Shown: positions 48,001-57,191, numbered from the stretch's first letter. The stretch: DNA of 64,000 nt from Phycisphaerae bacterium (GCA_016795065.1 JAEUIU010000023.1:1-64000), one strand, 5' to 3'. Notes: generated by a model not told the origin, from the letters alone. Numbers and translations are program-made.

Positions 48001-48372
48001 CGGTTCGCGCGGATCGATCCCAAGACCAATGGCCTCGAGCAGGGGGCCATCGATCGCCTTGTCCTGACGGGGCCTCGGAAGCAACCGACGTCGGCCCGCA
48101 TCCTCGACTTCAAGACCGATCGGGAGTCTGCCGTCGAGAGCTCGCCTGATGGAAAGGGCACTGACTTCGGAGCTTCCCTCGTTCATCGCTACCGGCCGCA
48201 GATGGAAGCCTATCGAACGGCCGTCGCGGAGCGATTCCGAATCGATCCCAACGCCATCTCCGCAACGCTCATCCTGCTGGCGCCGCGGGCCGCGGCGGGG
48301 GTCGGGGGGCAGTCGGGCCCGGTCGGTCGGGTGATTCCGGTGCCGATGCGGACCTCGCCGGCCGGAGGGTGA
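45034..48372 (+). CDS. AddA-like UvrD/Rep-family helicase-nuclease
   Basis: 1112 residues from GTG 45034. Walker A is ASAGSGKT (Lys31), followed by LASTFTRAAAAEIRDRVLGR (motif Ia), HALLDEFQDTSVPQWRALLP (motif II), VVGDLKQSIYGWRGASPALL (motif III), NVHQSKGLEFDAVVLCDIDQ (motif V) and LYVALTRAKRGLFVVVGP (motif VI). The C-terminal nuclease has GAIDRLVLTG and ARILDFKTDRES. It unwinds and degrades double-strand ends with its partner upstream. Slightly shorter than Bacillus AddA (1232). Confidence 0.92.
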   Translation: MSGRASATFGSTSSAPALEHERILASAGSGKTFRLSGRAIELLRRGAPPETLLASTFTRAAAAEIRDRVLGRLAKAALDAKAREGLAVAGGLAAPSEAEAIETLERVVAVIDRLQIRTLDSLFASMVMAFAAELGVPPEPRVLDELETSRLEALAVERMLEENDAESLLATIAAINKGHPRLSIGDAILGAVRPVLRIYRQSLPSAWEWPKVAIADADDVRAMVAELAAAAPRATARQAKAITADLTQLQEVGSHDVEAWGKLLAGGIGAKVRAGDHTYYGELHGDVVAAYEPLVEHAVALAIDAQRRHTLGLRDLAAVFDNAFRAIKASAGAVTFDDLTFALGDAAALPGMEELFFRLDARFRHALLDEFQDTSVPQWRALLPIIREITSGDPNERSLFVVGDLKQSIYGWRGASPALLDRLPALVLEGGELPMRNDTLTRSFRSSQVVLDAVNEVFDGLSTNPALHERDPAHRSAVEGWLRNWIPHTAAKAGLAGVVELHVTPKVEGARNDSRVQQERTLDHAAGVVAELAAAYPRLSIGVLCRRNAPVAGMLNRLRDSGVAASARGVGSLLDAASVTAFIAAVTLADHPDHTIACFHVGRSPLGPVVGLGPDDHHADRALSRHRVSAALRAKFDRDGYAETFRRWRDAVLPSVDAREARRLDELIEHAVAFDLAGASERRPADVSAALGALELDEDGGGGVTVMNVHQSKGLEFDAVVLCDIDQGFRMRTPIAAVRAQGDPQGPFVRVTRWAAESVRDGEVAKVIDEVTEESYREFLSTLYVALTRAKRGLFVVVGPAETKSGMSFGNSFAGILRGAWCPNASAAGRAFSRGDRGVLAQAEDGTGRTVCATAEPRTSIRLAAPSGLRIVKATSASERERPILVDGEEAGPELGAARRWAMLRGVLAHAMMESIEWAGEEASEDPSNDELLDAARRAVATLGVRLAADEELRCCSECLALVRDALAVPEVRRQLVRPKETCEVRREWRFARIDPKTNGLEQGAIDRLVLTGPRKQPTSARILDFKTDRESAVESSPDGKGTDFGASLVHRYRPQMEAYRTAVAERFRIDPNAISATLILLAPRAAAGVGGQSGPVGRVIPVPMRTSPAGG

Positions 48373-48444
48373 TCGGGAAGACATGTACAGACCGGCCGAT
48401 GAGGACGCGCGGGCTGTCGGCTTCCCGTACAATCCCCGCTCTCT

Positions 48445-50103
48445 ATGCCCACGATCACGATCAACGGCTGCGCGGTTGAGTTCAAGCAGGGGCAATCCAT
48501 CCTCCAGGCCGCCCTGGACCAGGAGATGGAGATTCCCCACTACTGCTATCACCCCGGGCTCTCGGTGGTGGCGAGCTGCCGCATCTGCCTGGCTGAGGTG
48601 TGGGCTCCGAATCCCAAGACCGGCAAGCTCGAGCCCTTCCCGAAGCTCGTCCCGACCTGCCAGCAGCCAGCGACTGACGGCATGGTCGTCTACTCGGACA
48701 GCCCGAAGGCCGTCGCCAACCAGAAGTCGGTGATGGAGCTTCTGCTCATCAATCACCCGGTTGACTGCCCGGTCTGCGACAAGGCCGGCGAGTGCCACCT
48801 CCAAGACTACTCGTATCAGTACGGGCGAGGGGTGAGCCGCTTCGAGGAAGACAAGATCAAGCAGCCGAAGAAGGACATCGGTCCGAACGTGCTGCTGTAC
48901 AGCGACCGCTGCATCATGTGCACCCGATGCGTCCGCTTCACCCGCGAGGTGACCGGAACCGGTGAACTGATGGTCGACGGTCGCGGCTCCCTGGAGCAGA
49001 TCGACGTCTTCCCTGGCGTGGCCTTGGCAAACGAACTCAGCGCGAACGTCACGGACATCTGCCCGGTCGGAGCCCTTCTCGACAAGGATTTCCTTTTCCA
49101 GCAGCGCGTCTGGTACCTGAAGCGAACGCCATCGATCGACGGCATCACCGCCAGCGGCGACAACGTTTGGGTGGAGCACAACGACGGCCACATCTACCGG
49201 GTCAAGCCGCGCACGAACCCCGATGTCAACAAGTGGTGGATCACCGACGAGGTTCGCTACGGCTGGAAGTTCGTGCATCGCGAGGATCGCTTGGCGATGC
49301 CGCTCGTGAAGGGTGAGGACCTCGCGGATCGGACGCAGGCGTCCGCCGCCTGGGCTGCGGCGCTTGAGCGGATCAACGAGCAGATGCGATCGCTCGGTAC
49401 GGTCGCACACAAGCGGCTCGCCCTCCTGGTCAGCCCGATGCTCTCTTGCGAGGATGCCTTCCATCTGGCGAGCTACGCCCTGGCGGTCGATCCAAACGCC
49501 CTTCTGGCAGTCGGAGCGATTCCAGCGCACGGCATGGACAAGACCTTCGCGGGCGGGTTCACGCTCTACGGCGAGAAGGCTCCGAATGCTCGCGGCGTCC
49601 GACGTGTGCTTGAGGCGCTTGCTATTGGCCGCAAGGTCGAGGACTTCAACGGGTTCCTGCGTGAGGTGGCGAAGCCGGAGTTCGGCGCCTCGATCATCAC
49701 CGGCAACTATCCGAGCGAATGGGCGACGCCGGCCCTGATCGAAGCGGTACGTCACACGTTTGTCCTGCTGATCGACACGCTGCCCAGCGGTCTGACCGCG
49801 AAGGCCGACGTCGTTCTTCCGAGCGTCACCTGGACCGAGAAGGCCGGAACGTTCGAGAACGCGAAGGGCCGATTGCAGGTGTTCCGGGCGGCGATTCCAT
49901 CGAAGGAATTCGCCAAGAGCGAGTCCCAGATCGGGATCGAGCTTCTCGCCGAATGGCAGGTCAGATACCCGCATGCATTCGACGATGCGGCGACTCGGGC
50001 TGCGATGGTACGCGTCCCCGGGCTCGAGATGCTGGCTCAGGCCCATCTGCCGGCGAACGAGCATGAGCGGGTCGAGAGCGACATGGTGATGGTCGAACTC
50101 TGA
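48445..50103 (+). CDS. nuoG: NuoG-like iron-sulfur subunit (NADH-quinone oxidoreductase/2Fe-2S type)
   Basis: 552 residues. A 2Fe-2S ferredoxin domain (CYHPGLSVVASCRICLAEVW, then a later Cys in VPTCQQP) leads into the NuoG His/Cys cluster (HPVDCPVCDKAGECHLQDYS). Two 4Fe-4S clusters are in DRCIMCTRCVRFTREVTG and ICPVGALLD. A molybdopterin-oxidoreductase-like C-terminal half follows (WVEHNDGHIYRVKPRTNPDV) but ends early; E. coli NuoG is about 910 residues. The shortened form occurs in several bacteria. It carries electrons between NADH-oxidising and quinone modules. No other nuo gene lies in the window. Confidence 0.9.
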   Translation: MPTITINGCAVEFKQGQSILQAALDQEMEIPHYCYHPGLSVVASCRICLAEVWAPNPKTGKLEPFPKLVPTCQQPATDGMVVYSDSPKAVANQKSVMELLLINHPVDCPVCDKAGECHLQDYSYQYGRGVSRFEEDKIKQPKKDIGPNVLLYSDRCIMCTRCVRFTREVTGTGELMVDGRGSLEQIDVFPGVALANELSANVTDICPVGALLDKDFLFQQRVWYLKRTPSIDGITASGDNVWVEHNDGHIYRVKPRTNPDVNKWWITDEVRYGWKFVHREDRLAMPLVKGEDLADRTQASAAWAAALERINEQMRSLGTVAHKRLALLVSPMLSCEDAFHLASYALAVDPNALLAVGAIPAHGMDKTFAGGFTLYGEKAPNARGVRRVLEALAIGRKVEDFNGFLREVAKPEFGASIITGNYPSEWATPALIEAVRHTFVLLIDTLPSGLTAKADVVLPSVTWTEKAGTFENAKGRLQVFRAAIPSKEFAKSESQIGIELLAEWQVRYPHAFDDAATRAAMVRVPGLEMLAQAHLPANEHERVESDMVMVEL

Positions 50104-50140
50104 CGCCGGGACGCGCGGCCCGCACATTCAGCACGAAACA

Positions 50141-50169
50141 AAGCGACCCGGCTGCGAGCCGGGTCGCTT
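50141..50169. terminator. Hairpin terminator between nuoG-like gene and infC
   Basis: A perfect 13-bp stem (AAGCGACCCGGCT with AGCCGGGTCGCTT) and 3-nt loop. In the minus direction it is followed by TGTTTCG, in the plus direction by GTCAATTC. It serves both converging genes. Confidence 0.75.
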
Positions 50170-50237
50170 GTCAATTCGAGTGTCTTGGGAGCCTGCGGGG
50201 CTCTCGTGTCGAGCATCGGTCCCGGCGCCACGGGCTG

Positions 50238-50909
50238 TTAGGCCTCGGTGTCACCTTCGTCGTCGTCGTCATCATCGATTTCATCGATGATGTCCGGCAC
50301 CGACGGGAGCTCCGGCTTGCCCGCGGCACGCTGGGCCTTCTTCCATGCCTCGACCCGCTGCTTGTCCGGGCCGATGATCATGGTGAGGCGGCGGCCGTTC
50401 ATGCGGGGCATGAGTTCGACGCGTCCGAGGTCGGCGAGTTCGGCCACGATTGCCCGCATGCGGACGTCGCCGCGGTCGCGGTGGGCGATCTCACGACCCT
50501 TGAAGTTCTGGACGATTTGGACCTTGTGGCCTTCGATGAGGAAGCGGCGAGCCTGGGCCACACGAATCGCGATGTCGTGCTCGCCGATCTTCATCGATCG
50601 GCCGAGGCGCACTTCCTTGAGTTCGGAAGCCTTGCTCTTCGCCTTGTTGGCCTTGTCCTTCTTGGACTGCTCGTACTTGAACTTCCCGTAGTCCATGATG
50701 CGACAGACGGGAGGACGCACGTCTGCGGCGATCTCGACGAGATCAAGCCCAAGCTCCATGGCCCTGCGGCGGGCATCATCGGTTTCGACAATGCCGACCA
50801 TCTCTCCGTTCTCATCCAAGAGACGGATCGGAGTGATACGAATGCGATCGTTCAGGCGCGGGCCCATGGGCTCGCTGCGGAAAGGCGGACGACGGGGCGG
50901 GTAGCTGAT
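50238..50909 (-). CDS. infC: Translation initiation factor IF-3, probable AUC start
   Basis: 223 residues with the proposed ATC start at 50909; 209 residues from ATG 50867. IF-3 motifs are RLNDRIRITPIRLLDENGE, VCRIMDYGKFKYEQSKK and VQIVQNFKGREIAHRDRG. An acidic tail (DEIDDDDDDEGD) is an extension. IF-3 keeps ribosomal subunits apart and checks the start codon, and infC often uses AUU/AUC/AUA starts to regulate itself. Here GAGG lies 9 bases before ATC 50909, whereas nothing like it precedes ATG 50867; the added residues continue in frame without stops. The start choice is inference. Confidence 0.94.
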   Translation of the reverse strand: MSYPPRRPPFRSEPMGPRLNDRIRITPIRLLDENGEMVGIVETDDARRRAMELGLDLVEIAADVRPPVCRIMDYGKFKYEQSKKDKANKAKSKASELKEVRLGRSMKIGEHDIAIRVAQARRFLIEGHKVQIVQNFKGREIAHRDRGDVRMRAIVAELADLGRVELMPRMNGRRLTMIIGPDKQRVEAWKKAQRAAGKPELPSVPDIIDEIDDDDDDEGDTEA

Positions 50910-50995
50910 GGCAGGAATCCTCGGAGGTGGAGGCCGTCGGCGAACGCCGTCAGGCCGAATGAGACAGCGGTGAGATGGGGTTACGAGGGCAAGGG

Positions 50996-51083
50996 ATCAC
51001 CGCGCCGCTCGCGGTGATTGCCACGGCAGTCTGCTCTCTGCGTATCGACGCGCAACGACATGAGGCACAAGCTTTCATGTCGT
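50996..51083 (-). promoter_or_regulatory. Probable infC 5' leader with two hairpins
   Basis: In the minus-strand leader of infC, two perfect 9-bp hairpins occur: ACGACATGA/TCATGTCGT (51055-51063 with 51075-51083) and ATCACCGCG/CGCGGTGAT (50996-51004 with 51010-51018). Leaders upstream of infC are regulatory in several bacteria. The function here is inferred from position only. Confidence 0.4.
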
Positions 51084-52613
51084 GAAAAAGAGATGCGGTC
51101 GCATGTGCAGAGGGGCTTTCATCCAGGCAATCGAGAAAGGCAATGACTCCGTTTCGGCGTGACTATGGGGCCACGTCCAACGGAAACGATCTTGCCGACA
51201 TCAACGGGGCGGCCAGCGAAGCCGGAGCCGACGGGGCCGTCTGACCCACGTCTCGGAGTCAACAGGGCGGTTGCGTAGCCGAGAACGGCGACGCCCGCAC
51301 CAGTTGAGGTCCGGGGGCGATGTCGGTTCGAAGATAGTCTCTCTTCGGGGACTGAGCAACGGTTTCGGGCCGTGAGCCTCTGGAAATCCGGGATTTGGGA
51401 GTCGCCGGGAGAAGGGGCGGACCGACGCGGGAGCGAGGGCGTTCGCGGGGGGGGCGTCGTATCGTCCTTTGGGCGGTCGCCTTGCCGAGGCGTGCTTTGT
51501 GAAGGGAAGCTCGGGGGTCCTCCCTGCTGAATCGAAGCAACGTTGAGAAGCAGAGTTGCAGCAGCAGTGAGCAAAGTTGGACAGGCACGAGCCCGACCGG
51601 CCAAGGCGGTTATCTGGACACAAAGAGCCGCTCTTGCGGCCGGCTGGGACCTTGGCCGAGCCTGGCTTCAGGTCGTCAGGCGGGTTCCCGGTATCGGTTC
51701 CACCCTCTTTCGCCCCGGCGAGGAGAAACACCGCGACGGGGAAGTCCACCTTGCGGCGGGGCTCGACGACTGATCGCTCGTAGCGTCGGGTGGACGACGG
51801 TCGCGACATCCATCATGACACTGAAGCGGTCGTTGCCGACGATGGTGTGGATCGATGCTGGCATGGTGGCGTCGCTGCCGGCAAATGCGAGTTGCGCCCA
51901 CTCCGTCGCGTGGCCGCGGAGTTCGGGCGCTCCCGCGGCACCGGGGGTTCCGACGGACGGGCGATCTCGTTCCGGCCTCCTCCCGCCCGACGCCTCGCAG
52001 AGCTTCGCCGTCGGGTAGGAGGTGTGCTTCACCGATCGGATCGGGGAGCAGGGAAAGAACATGCAAGGCACGTCTGCGACTGTGCTTTAGCAGGCCGCTA
52101 AGAAACTCCATTCGGGCTGCGGCCGACCCTGATGGGACATCCGCGGCGTCGATACGACTCGCGGCATTTCGCCCAATATCGCTTCGTCGCATCTCCTTGC
52201 GGCTGACCCATCAGGCTCGCCCTCGCCATCGAAGCGAGCTCCTTAGCGGCCTGTTAGCGAAGCGGACCGGTTCGCTCACATCGATCTGCGGCTCAGGGAA
52301 ACGATAGTGATCATCAACGAAAACTTGCCACTCGAGCACCGGCAACTCGGATTCTGTGCAACATCGCTGATTGAGCTCTGCGAGCGCTGCCACGGCATCG
52401 AGTCAGTTCGATTTTGTGCGCGACGTTGTGCGGATCCAGCAACAGAACGGAAGAGGAAGGTCCCTTCGCAGGAGCCTGTGCGAGTGAGCCACGAGCCGAG
52501 CGTGATCGAGAGCGATTCATGAATCCTCACATGAACCGAGTTCCCTTGACTGTGCGGCTTGGTACGCTCCATTCATCGAGGCCAGAGTTGAGTCACACCC
52601 AACGGGGTCACCA
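51084..52613. other. Gene-poor stretch between infC and the secreted-protein operon
   Basis: About 1.5 kb without a convincing gene. Open frames on both strands are Arg/Ser/Pro-rich and show no domain, codon pattern or ribosome-binding site. No rRNA, tmRNA, RNase P or SRP RNA was recognised. Third-position GC bias disappears here, which fits decayed or non-coding DNA. An inverted repeat at 52091-52253 is described separately. Confidence 0.6.
52091..52253. repeat. Imperfect inverted repeat in the gene-poor stretch
   Basis: CAGGCCGCTAAG at 52091-52102 is the exact reverse complement of CTTAGCGGCCTG at 52242-52253. Similarity extends weakly for about 5-7 bases on both sides. The 140-base interval holds no clear gene. 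It might be a remnant mobile element or a regulatory structure. Confidence 0.5.
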
Positions 52614-53174
52614 ATGCGCAACCGATCGTGGAACGTGGGGCCGCTCGCAGCCGTGTCGTACGTCGGTGTGCGGATGGGTCTCCTCTTGCTTGGCTGCGGC
52701 ATTGCCGGATGCGCCAGCGACCAGCAAACACAGTCTTCTTCGCAGTCGTCTCAGGGAAGCCTGCAGCACGGCCAGCCGGGCATCGCAGGGACCTCGTATT
52801 TCGCCTCGCCGCAGGAGGCGGTCGCACGGACTGCCTCGCTCTTGAAGGCGAAGAACTGGGCGGCCCTCGCGACGTATTACGACCTCTCTGGCTCGACCAT
52901 CGACCGAGCGGAGCTTGTCAGCGGTGCATTCTTCTACGGCCCGCGGACCGAGGGCATGCACCATCCAGCAGGCTTTGATCGATACCGCCATCCCTTCCCG
53001 CCGGAGTTCAGCTTTGAGCGGATGGACGCGACCGAGCGCAACGACGTGACAGAGGTCATCACGACCGTGTCGATCGATCAAGGCGACGGTCGGATCCAGC
53101 GAGGCTTCGCCGCTGCGCTGCTGCGGCGAAGCGACCGCGGCTGGCAATGGCTTCCTGACGCGGTCCACGAGTAG
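52614..53174 (+). CDS. Small lipoprotein of unknown function
   Basis: 186 residues. A signal with lipobox (GLLLLGCGIAGCAS) points to acylation at the Cys of IAGC. A Ser/Gln-rich linker (DQQTQSSSQSSQGS) then a compact domain of about 130 residues (FASPQEAVARTASLLKAKNW, AAALLRRSDRGWQWLPDAVH) resembles small nuclear-transport-factor-2/SnoaL-like helix-plus-sheet folds seen in lipoproteins; this is weak. First gene of the secreted operon, 73 bases before the next. Confidence 0.78.
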   Translation: MRNRSWNVGPLAAVSYVGVRMGLLLLGCGIAGCASDQQTQSSSQSSQGSLQHGQPGIAGTSYFASPQEAVARTASLLKAKNWAALATYYDLSGSTIDRAELVSGAFFYGPRTEGMHHPAGFDRYRHPFPPEFSFERMDATERNDVTEVITTVSIDQGDGRIQRGFAAALLRRSDRGWQWLPDAVHE

Positions 53175-53247
53175 CGTTCGCTCGAGTTGCCCGCTGGCCT
53201 CAGCGCTGACGCCTGAGGTCGCCGCCGTTCACCAATGGAGTGTCGAC

Positions 53248-56200
53248 ATGAGCGTGGTGATGCACCCAATCAGCCGATGGTGGGCGCTGGCCGTGTTGCT
53301 TACGATGACCGCTTTCGCCCACAGCCGATCGTGGGATGCGCCTGCAGAAGACGAAGCGACGGTCCGTGTCGTCGTTCGCGACGCGACTGGGCACGCGGAG
53401 CCACAGGCCTGCGCAATCTATCCGGCAGAGGAGAGTGGCTGGGATGCGCCGTTAGCGGAAGCGGCGGCTGGGCAAGTCGCGACAGTCAAGGCCGGCCGCG
53501 TCTGGGTCGTGACTGGCGCGGAGGAGGAGCATCGGCAGCTTGTGACGCTCGTGGCCGGAGAAGCACGTGAGGTCACGTTTGATGTACCGCGAAGCCTTTG
53601 GTTGTCCTTTCAGGTGAAGGATGCAACCCGACGAGTCCTGCTGCGGCTGCGCTCGCAGGAGAGCGCTCGGAACGCCCTGAGGTACGTTCGAGGTCGACCG
53701 GTCTGGTCGGCGCTGTGGGCGCTTCCGCGACCAGAAGCGGCTGGCACCGATGGCAGGGGGATCCGCGCTGAAGCCCGAGCGGCCGCGCTCGCCGCTGTAC
53801 CAAGAATCTTCGCCAAGCCCATCACCGATGGCTTCACAAAGGAAGAAGGTGAGGCGTACTGGCTGCTGCGAATGCTCGAGACGCAGCTATGTTGGGGGAT
53901 TCTCACCGCTGTGGGCCAACCGGAGGACGTCCCGGCGATTGTTGCTGCGCTCGGTGAGCGAAGTGACATGAAGCAGGATGCTGGTGCAGTTCGCGATGCG
54001 GCTGAGATCATCAGCGCCATTGAGGCCCGCAGCAGCGCCTCTGGTCAGCGAAGCGACGGCGAACTCTCTCGCTGGCTGACGAGCGACAACCAGGTGCGGG
54101 CGTGGGCCGCGGGCATCGCGCTGGCTCGTTGCGGCGATGAGAGCGGTCTTGAAGTGCTTCGCGCATCGATCCGCGCGGCCGACCCATTGTGGACGGCGCT
54201 CGATCCGGCGAATGCACTTCTGAACGACGGCTCTCCTGCCACCTTGGAGGCGATGCGGGCCCTCCTCCAACTCTCGATGCCGCGACCCAACGATCCATCG
54301 GGGCGAGCGCACGTGGGGCCAGGTACGCCGGCTTCGATGTACCTCCTTGCGCACGGCGGTGTCGACGATTGGCGCGCTGTCGCGCTCTTGCCGATGGGCG
54401 GCCAGCAGGCGATGGCGTTCGCATCGCTTGCCGAGAATCCGATGGACCTCGTCGATGTGGTGCTGGACACCTTCGGCTGGTTTTCCGCGCGAACCATGGC
54501 GATCAACGCTTTCCTCGATCGGCCTGAGGATGAGCGAGCGATGCTGCTGGATCTCATCAACGCGAAGGTCTCCCAACTCGGCGCAGCGAAGTTGAAGAAC
54601 GAGCGCGATCGTGCCACACAGTACAACACGTCGATGAATACGAGCCAGGCGATTCAGACCTTCTTCGAACCTTTCGAGCGGCTGGTCGGCTTCTACGGAG
54701 GCTTTGAACGCAACACACCGATTCGACCGACCGAGAAGCCTGGCGACAATCTGTCGCTCTATCTGCGCTGGATGCTTGAGCCTGAAATGACCGATCTCTT
54801 CGTGCGAGAATGGCGTGCGGGTCGCGTCGACTACGGCTTTCAGTTGGATCACATCCCGTTGGCCGAGATTGAAGCGAGCGTTGCTGCGCTGGGGAACCCA
54901 CCACCGCCCGCGTGGGATCTGTTCCGGCATTTTCGTAGGGTCGCCACACGACAGTTCCGCACATCGCTTCTCGAGGCGGGTGATGGCATGTCGCACTTTC
55001 CCTACGTGACGCGCTATCGCGACAAGGCCGCCGACGGAACGACGAGCTTTGGCGGTGGAATCAGCGGCGTCGCCGACATGCGGGCTGATTGGCGTGATGA
55101 GCGACTTCGCATCGCCGTCCGACTTCGGCAGCGATCGATGTATAACGATATTGGCTCGCTGGCTGGGCGCATCGCTCGCGAGAGCAAGCCGTCGGAATGG
55201 GCGCACCATCGCTACATGCTTGAGTTTGGTCGGGCCCTGATCGAGCGCGTGGAGGTGCGCTGCGGCGAGGCCGTGATTCAGGCGACCGAGTCGCGCGTGA
55301 CCGACGACGGCTGGATGGTGTTCCTGGCAGAGGTGCCGGTTGAATCGCGGCGCGACGTGGTCGTCGACCTTCGCCTGAAGTTCCTCGATCAGGTGTTGGT
55401 GTTCACTGAATCGCTGAGCTTCGGCGAGCAGGCTCGTCGAATGCGTCATGCGATTGGCAACGCCGACGCGGCTGCCGCACTCGCGGCGCGTGACGGTTCG
55501 GCCGCTGCGTTCGAAGCGTGGGTAGAGGCGGAGTTCGCCGCTGGTCGGATTCAGCAGGCTGCGAAGGCAATTGACGCACTCGTTGCGTCGACCACGTCGC
55601 CTGGCGACTCCGCAGACCCCGCGACCGATGAACGAAGCGCGAGCACGGCACAATGGGCGAAGCGATTGGCCGAAGCCGATCGGGTCGACCTAGCGGTCGC
55701 ACTTCTTGAACGCCAGAGGGCGGCGGCACCCAACGATGTGTATCTCGCCGGCGAAGTCGCTCGCACCTACTATCGCGCCGGAGCGTACAAGGACGCCGTT
55801 ACGGCGATCACCGCAGCCCGAGCGCTCGCCCCTGACGACGACCCGATGCGATTCACCCATGCGGCGAGCTTGGCCCTCCTCGGTCGCTTCGACGAGGCTG
55901 ACGCCCTTCTTGCGTCGATCGGCGCTGCCTTCTCAGCCGAATGGACCGCTGCACTGCGGTACATCGCAGCCAAGTCGAGTGCGACGATTGCCGACGACGC
56001 TGCGACCAAGGAGCTGGAGTCAAGAGTCCTCGCGACAGCGGAAGTGGATCCGGAGTGGTCGCGGGCGTTGGCGGTGTTAGGAAACGTCCGTGGCACCAAG
56101 GACGAAGGTGCAGCGAGCCCTGAGACGATCTGCCGGCTGCATCTTGCTCGGGGATACCGCGACCTCTTCGCCCAACGCCCGCAGGAGGCAATGGGGCACT

Positions 56201-56295
56201 TTGCCCTTGCGCGGGCGACGCATCAACGATCGACGCTGGAGTGGAAACTCGCAGACGCAGAACTTGCCCGGCTCAGACAGGGAGCTTCGCCATGA
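53248..56295 (+). CDS. Large secreted repeat protein with C-terminal TPR-like units
   Basis: 1015 residues; GGAG lies 7 bases before ATG 53248. A signal peptide (WWALAVLLTMTAFAHS) is followed by a small beta domain (about 35-110; TVRVVVRDATGHAEPQACAI), then helical HEAT-like repeats (about 140-420), an unassigned middle and a beta-sandwich-like region (YMLEFGRALIERVEVRCGEA). From about residue 800 to the end are TPR-like units (EVARTYYRAGAYKDAVTAIT, ALAPDDDPMRFTHAASLALL). No enzymatic motif was found. The stop overlaps the next start (ATGA). Likely a periplasmic scaffold or assembly factor for the operon. Confidence 0.85.
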   Translation: MSVVMHPISRWWALAVLLTMTAFAHSRSWDAPAEDEATVRVVVRDATGHAEPQACAIYPAEESGWDAPLAEAAAGQVATVKAGRVWVVTGAEEEHRQLVTLVAGEAREVTFDVPRSLWLSFQVKDATRRVLLRLRSQESARNALRYVRGRPVWSALWALPRPEAAGTDGRGIRAEARAAALAAVPRIFAKPITDGFTKEEGEAYWLLRMLETQLCWGILTAVGQPEDVPAIVAALGERSDMKQDAGAVRDAAEIISAIEARSSASGQRSDGELSRWLTSDNQVRAWAAGIALARCGDESGLEVLRASIRAADPLWTALDPANALLNDGSPATLEAMRALLQLSMPRPNDPSGRAHVGPGTPASMYLLAHGGVDDWRAVALLPMGGQQAMAFASLAENPMDLVDVVLDTFGWFSARTMAINAFLDRPEDERAMLLDLINAKVSQLGAAKLKNERDRATQYNTSMNTSQAIQTFFEPFERLVGFYGGFERNTPIRPTEKPGDNLSLYLRWMLEPEMTDLFVREWRAGRVDYGFQLDHIPLAEIEASVAALGNPPPPAWDLFRHFRRVATRQFRTSLLEAGDGMSHFPYVTRYRDKAADGTTSFGGGISGVADMRADWRDERLRIAVRLRQRSMYNDIGSLAGRIARESKPSEWAHHRYMLEFGRALIERVEVRCGEAVIQATESRVTDDGWMVFLAEVPVESRRDVVVDLRLKFLDQVLVFTESLSFGEQARRMRHAIGNADAAAALAARDGSAAAFEAWVEAEFAAGRIQQAAKAIDALVASTTSPGDSADPATDERSASTAQWAKRLAEADRVDLAVALLERQRAAAPNDVYLAGEVARTYYRAGAYKDAVTAITAARALAPDDDPMRFTHAASLALLGRFDEADALLASIGAAFSAEWTAALRYIAAKSSATIADDAATKELESRVLATAEVDPEWSRALAVLGNVRGTKDEGAASPETICRLHLARGYRDLFAQRPQEAMGHFALARATHQRSTLEWKLADAELARLRQGASP

Positions 56296-57191
56296 ACATG
56301 AAGTGGTCTCGCCTTGGATCCAGTTTCGCGATCGCCTGGATGGTCGCGATGACCGCGTCGTTCTCTGTTGGGCAGTCCCCGCCAGCAACTCCGGCGACCG
56401 CAGCACCAGTAGCTGATGTCGTACCGCAAACTCCATACGGTCGCGGCCAGGTCGCCCTGAGCTTCGACCTGGCAGCGAAGCCGGGCGGCTCGGGTGGCGG
56501 TGGGATCGTCGGGAAGATCAACGAGGTCACGGGGGAGATCGCTGGTGCGGGCAGCAGTTCGAAGGCGTCCGTGACAATGCAGATCGACGCATTCGTCCAC
56601 GAGCGAGTCGGCAGCCCGTGGCGAGTATCGCTGAAGGTTGGTCAACCAGACGTTCGGATCCCCGCACAGATGCCCGGCGAGACGAGCGCGGCACTTCGCC
56701 GCGAGCTTGCCCTGTTTGCCGATCTTCTCGGCGTGTGGGAGGTGAATCTCGACGACGCTGCGACGCTCGCGCTGAAACTGAAGGGTGCCTGCGAGGTGGT
56801 CGTGGACCGGCCATTCGAGTCGCTCAAGCAGTGGAAGGGTTCGCCGGTGACGATTCGCCTGAGTCGCTCTGCGGTGCCTGAAGTAGCGTCCATTCGGCTC
56901 TTCGTGGTTGGCCCGCAGGGATTGGTCGAGAGCGAGCGCGTGCCCCGCGGCGTACCGGTGGTGGTGGAGGTCCTCTTCAATCGTCCACCGAATGAGGGCG
57001 AACATCTGATCGAACTCTCCGCCGGCAAGGAGCTCGTGAAGGTGGTGGCGCAGCGAATCGATGAGAACGCCACTCGGTTCATGACCCCGATGTTCGTGGT
57101 CAGCGACAACGCGGGGCTGCCAGCCATGACGCCAGTCGCGCCAACGGGTGGGCCAACGGGCGGGGCAAAGAGCGGGGGAGGAGAGCGATGA
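56292..57191 (+). CDS. Secreted beta-rich protein of unknown function
   Basis: 299 residues from ATG 56292. Signal peptide AIAWMVAMTASFSVG; then a Pro/Ala/Thr linker and a beta-rich body (KASVTMQIDAFVHERVGSPW, IRLFVVGPQGLVESERVPRG, VVVEVLFNRPPNEGEHLIEL). A Gly-rich tail ends the protein. No family was recognised. It overlaps both neighbours by four bases, so it is translationally coupled to the repeat protein and to the giant gene. Confidence 0.8.
   Translation: MNMKWSRLGSSFAIAWMVAMTASFSVGQSPPATPATAAPVADVVPQTPYGRGQVALSFDLAAKPGGSGGGGIVGKINEVTGEIAGAGSSSKASVTMQIDAFVHERVGSPWRVSLKVGQPDVRIPAQMPGETSAALRRELALFADLLGVWEVNLDDAATLALKLKGACEVVVDRPFESLKQWKGSPVTIRLSRSAVPEVASIRLFVVGPQGLVESERVPRGVPVVVEVLFNRPPNEGEHLIELSAGKELVKVVAQRIDENATRFMTPMFVVSDNAGLPAMTPVAPTGGPTGGAKSGGGER

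Noticed and set aside
47104-50127. 1007-residue open frame on the minus strand
   Set aside because: Antisense to the AddA-like and nuoG-like genes, both with clear motifs; no domain in the minus frame.
51201-51809. 202-residue open frame on the minus strand in the gene-poor stretch
   Set aside because: Arg/Pro/Ser-rich, no domain, no ribosome-binding site and no codon bias; other frames are equally open.
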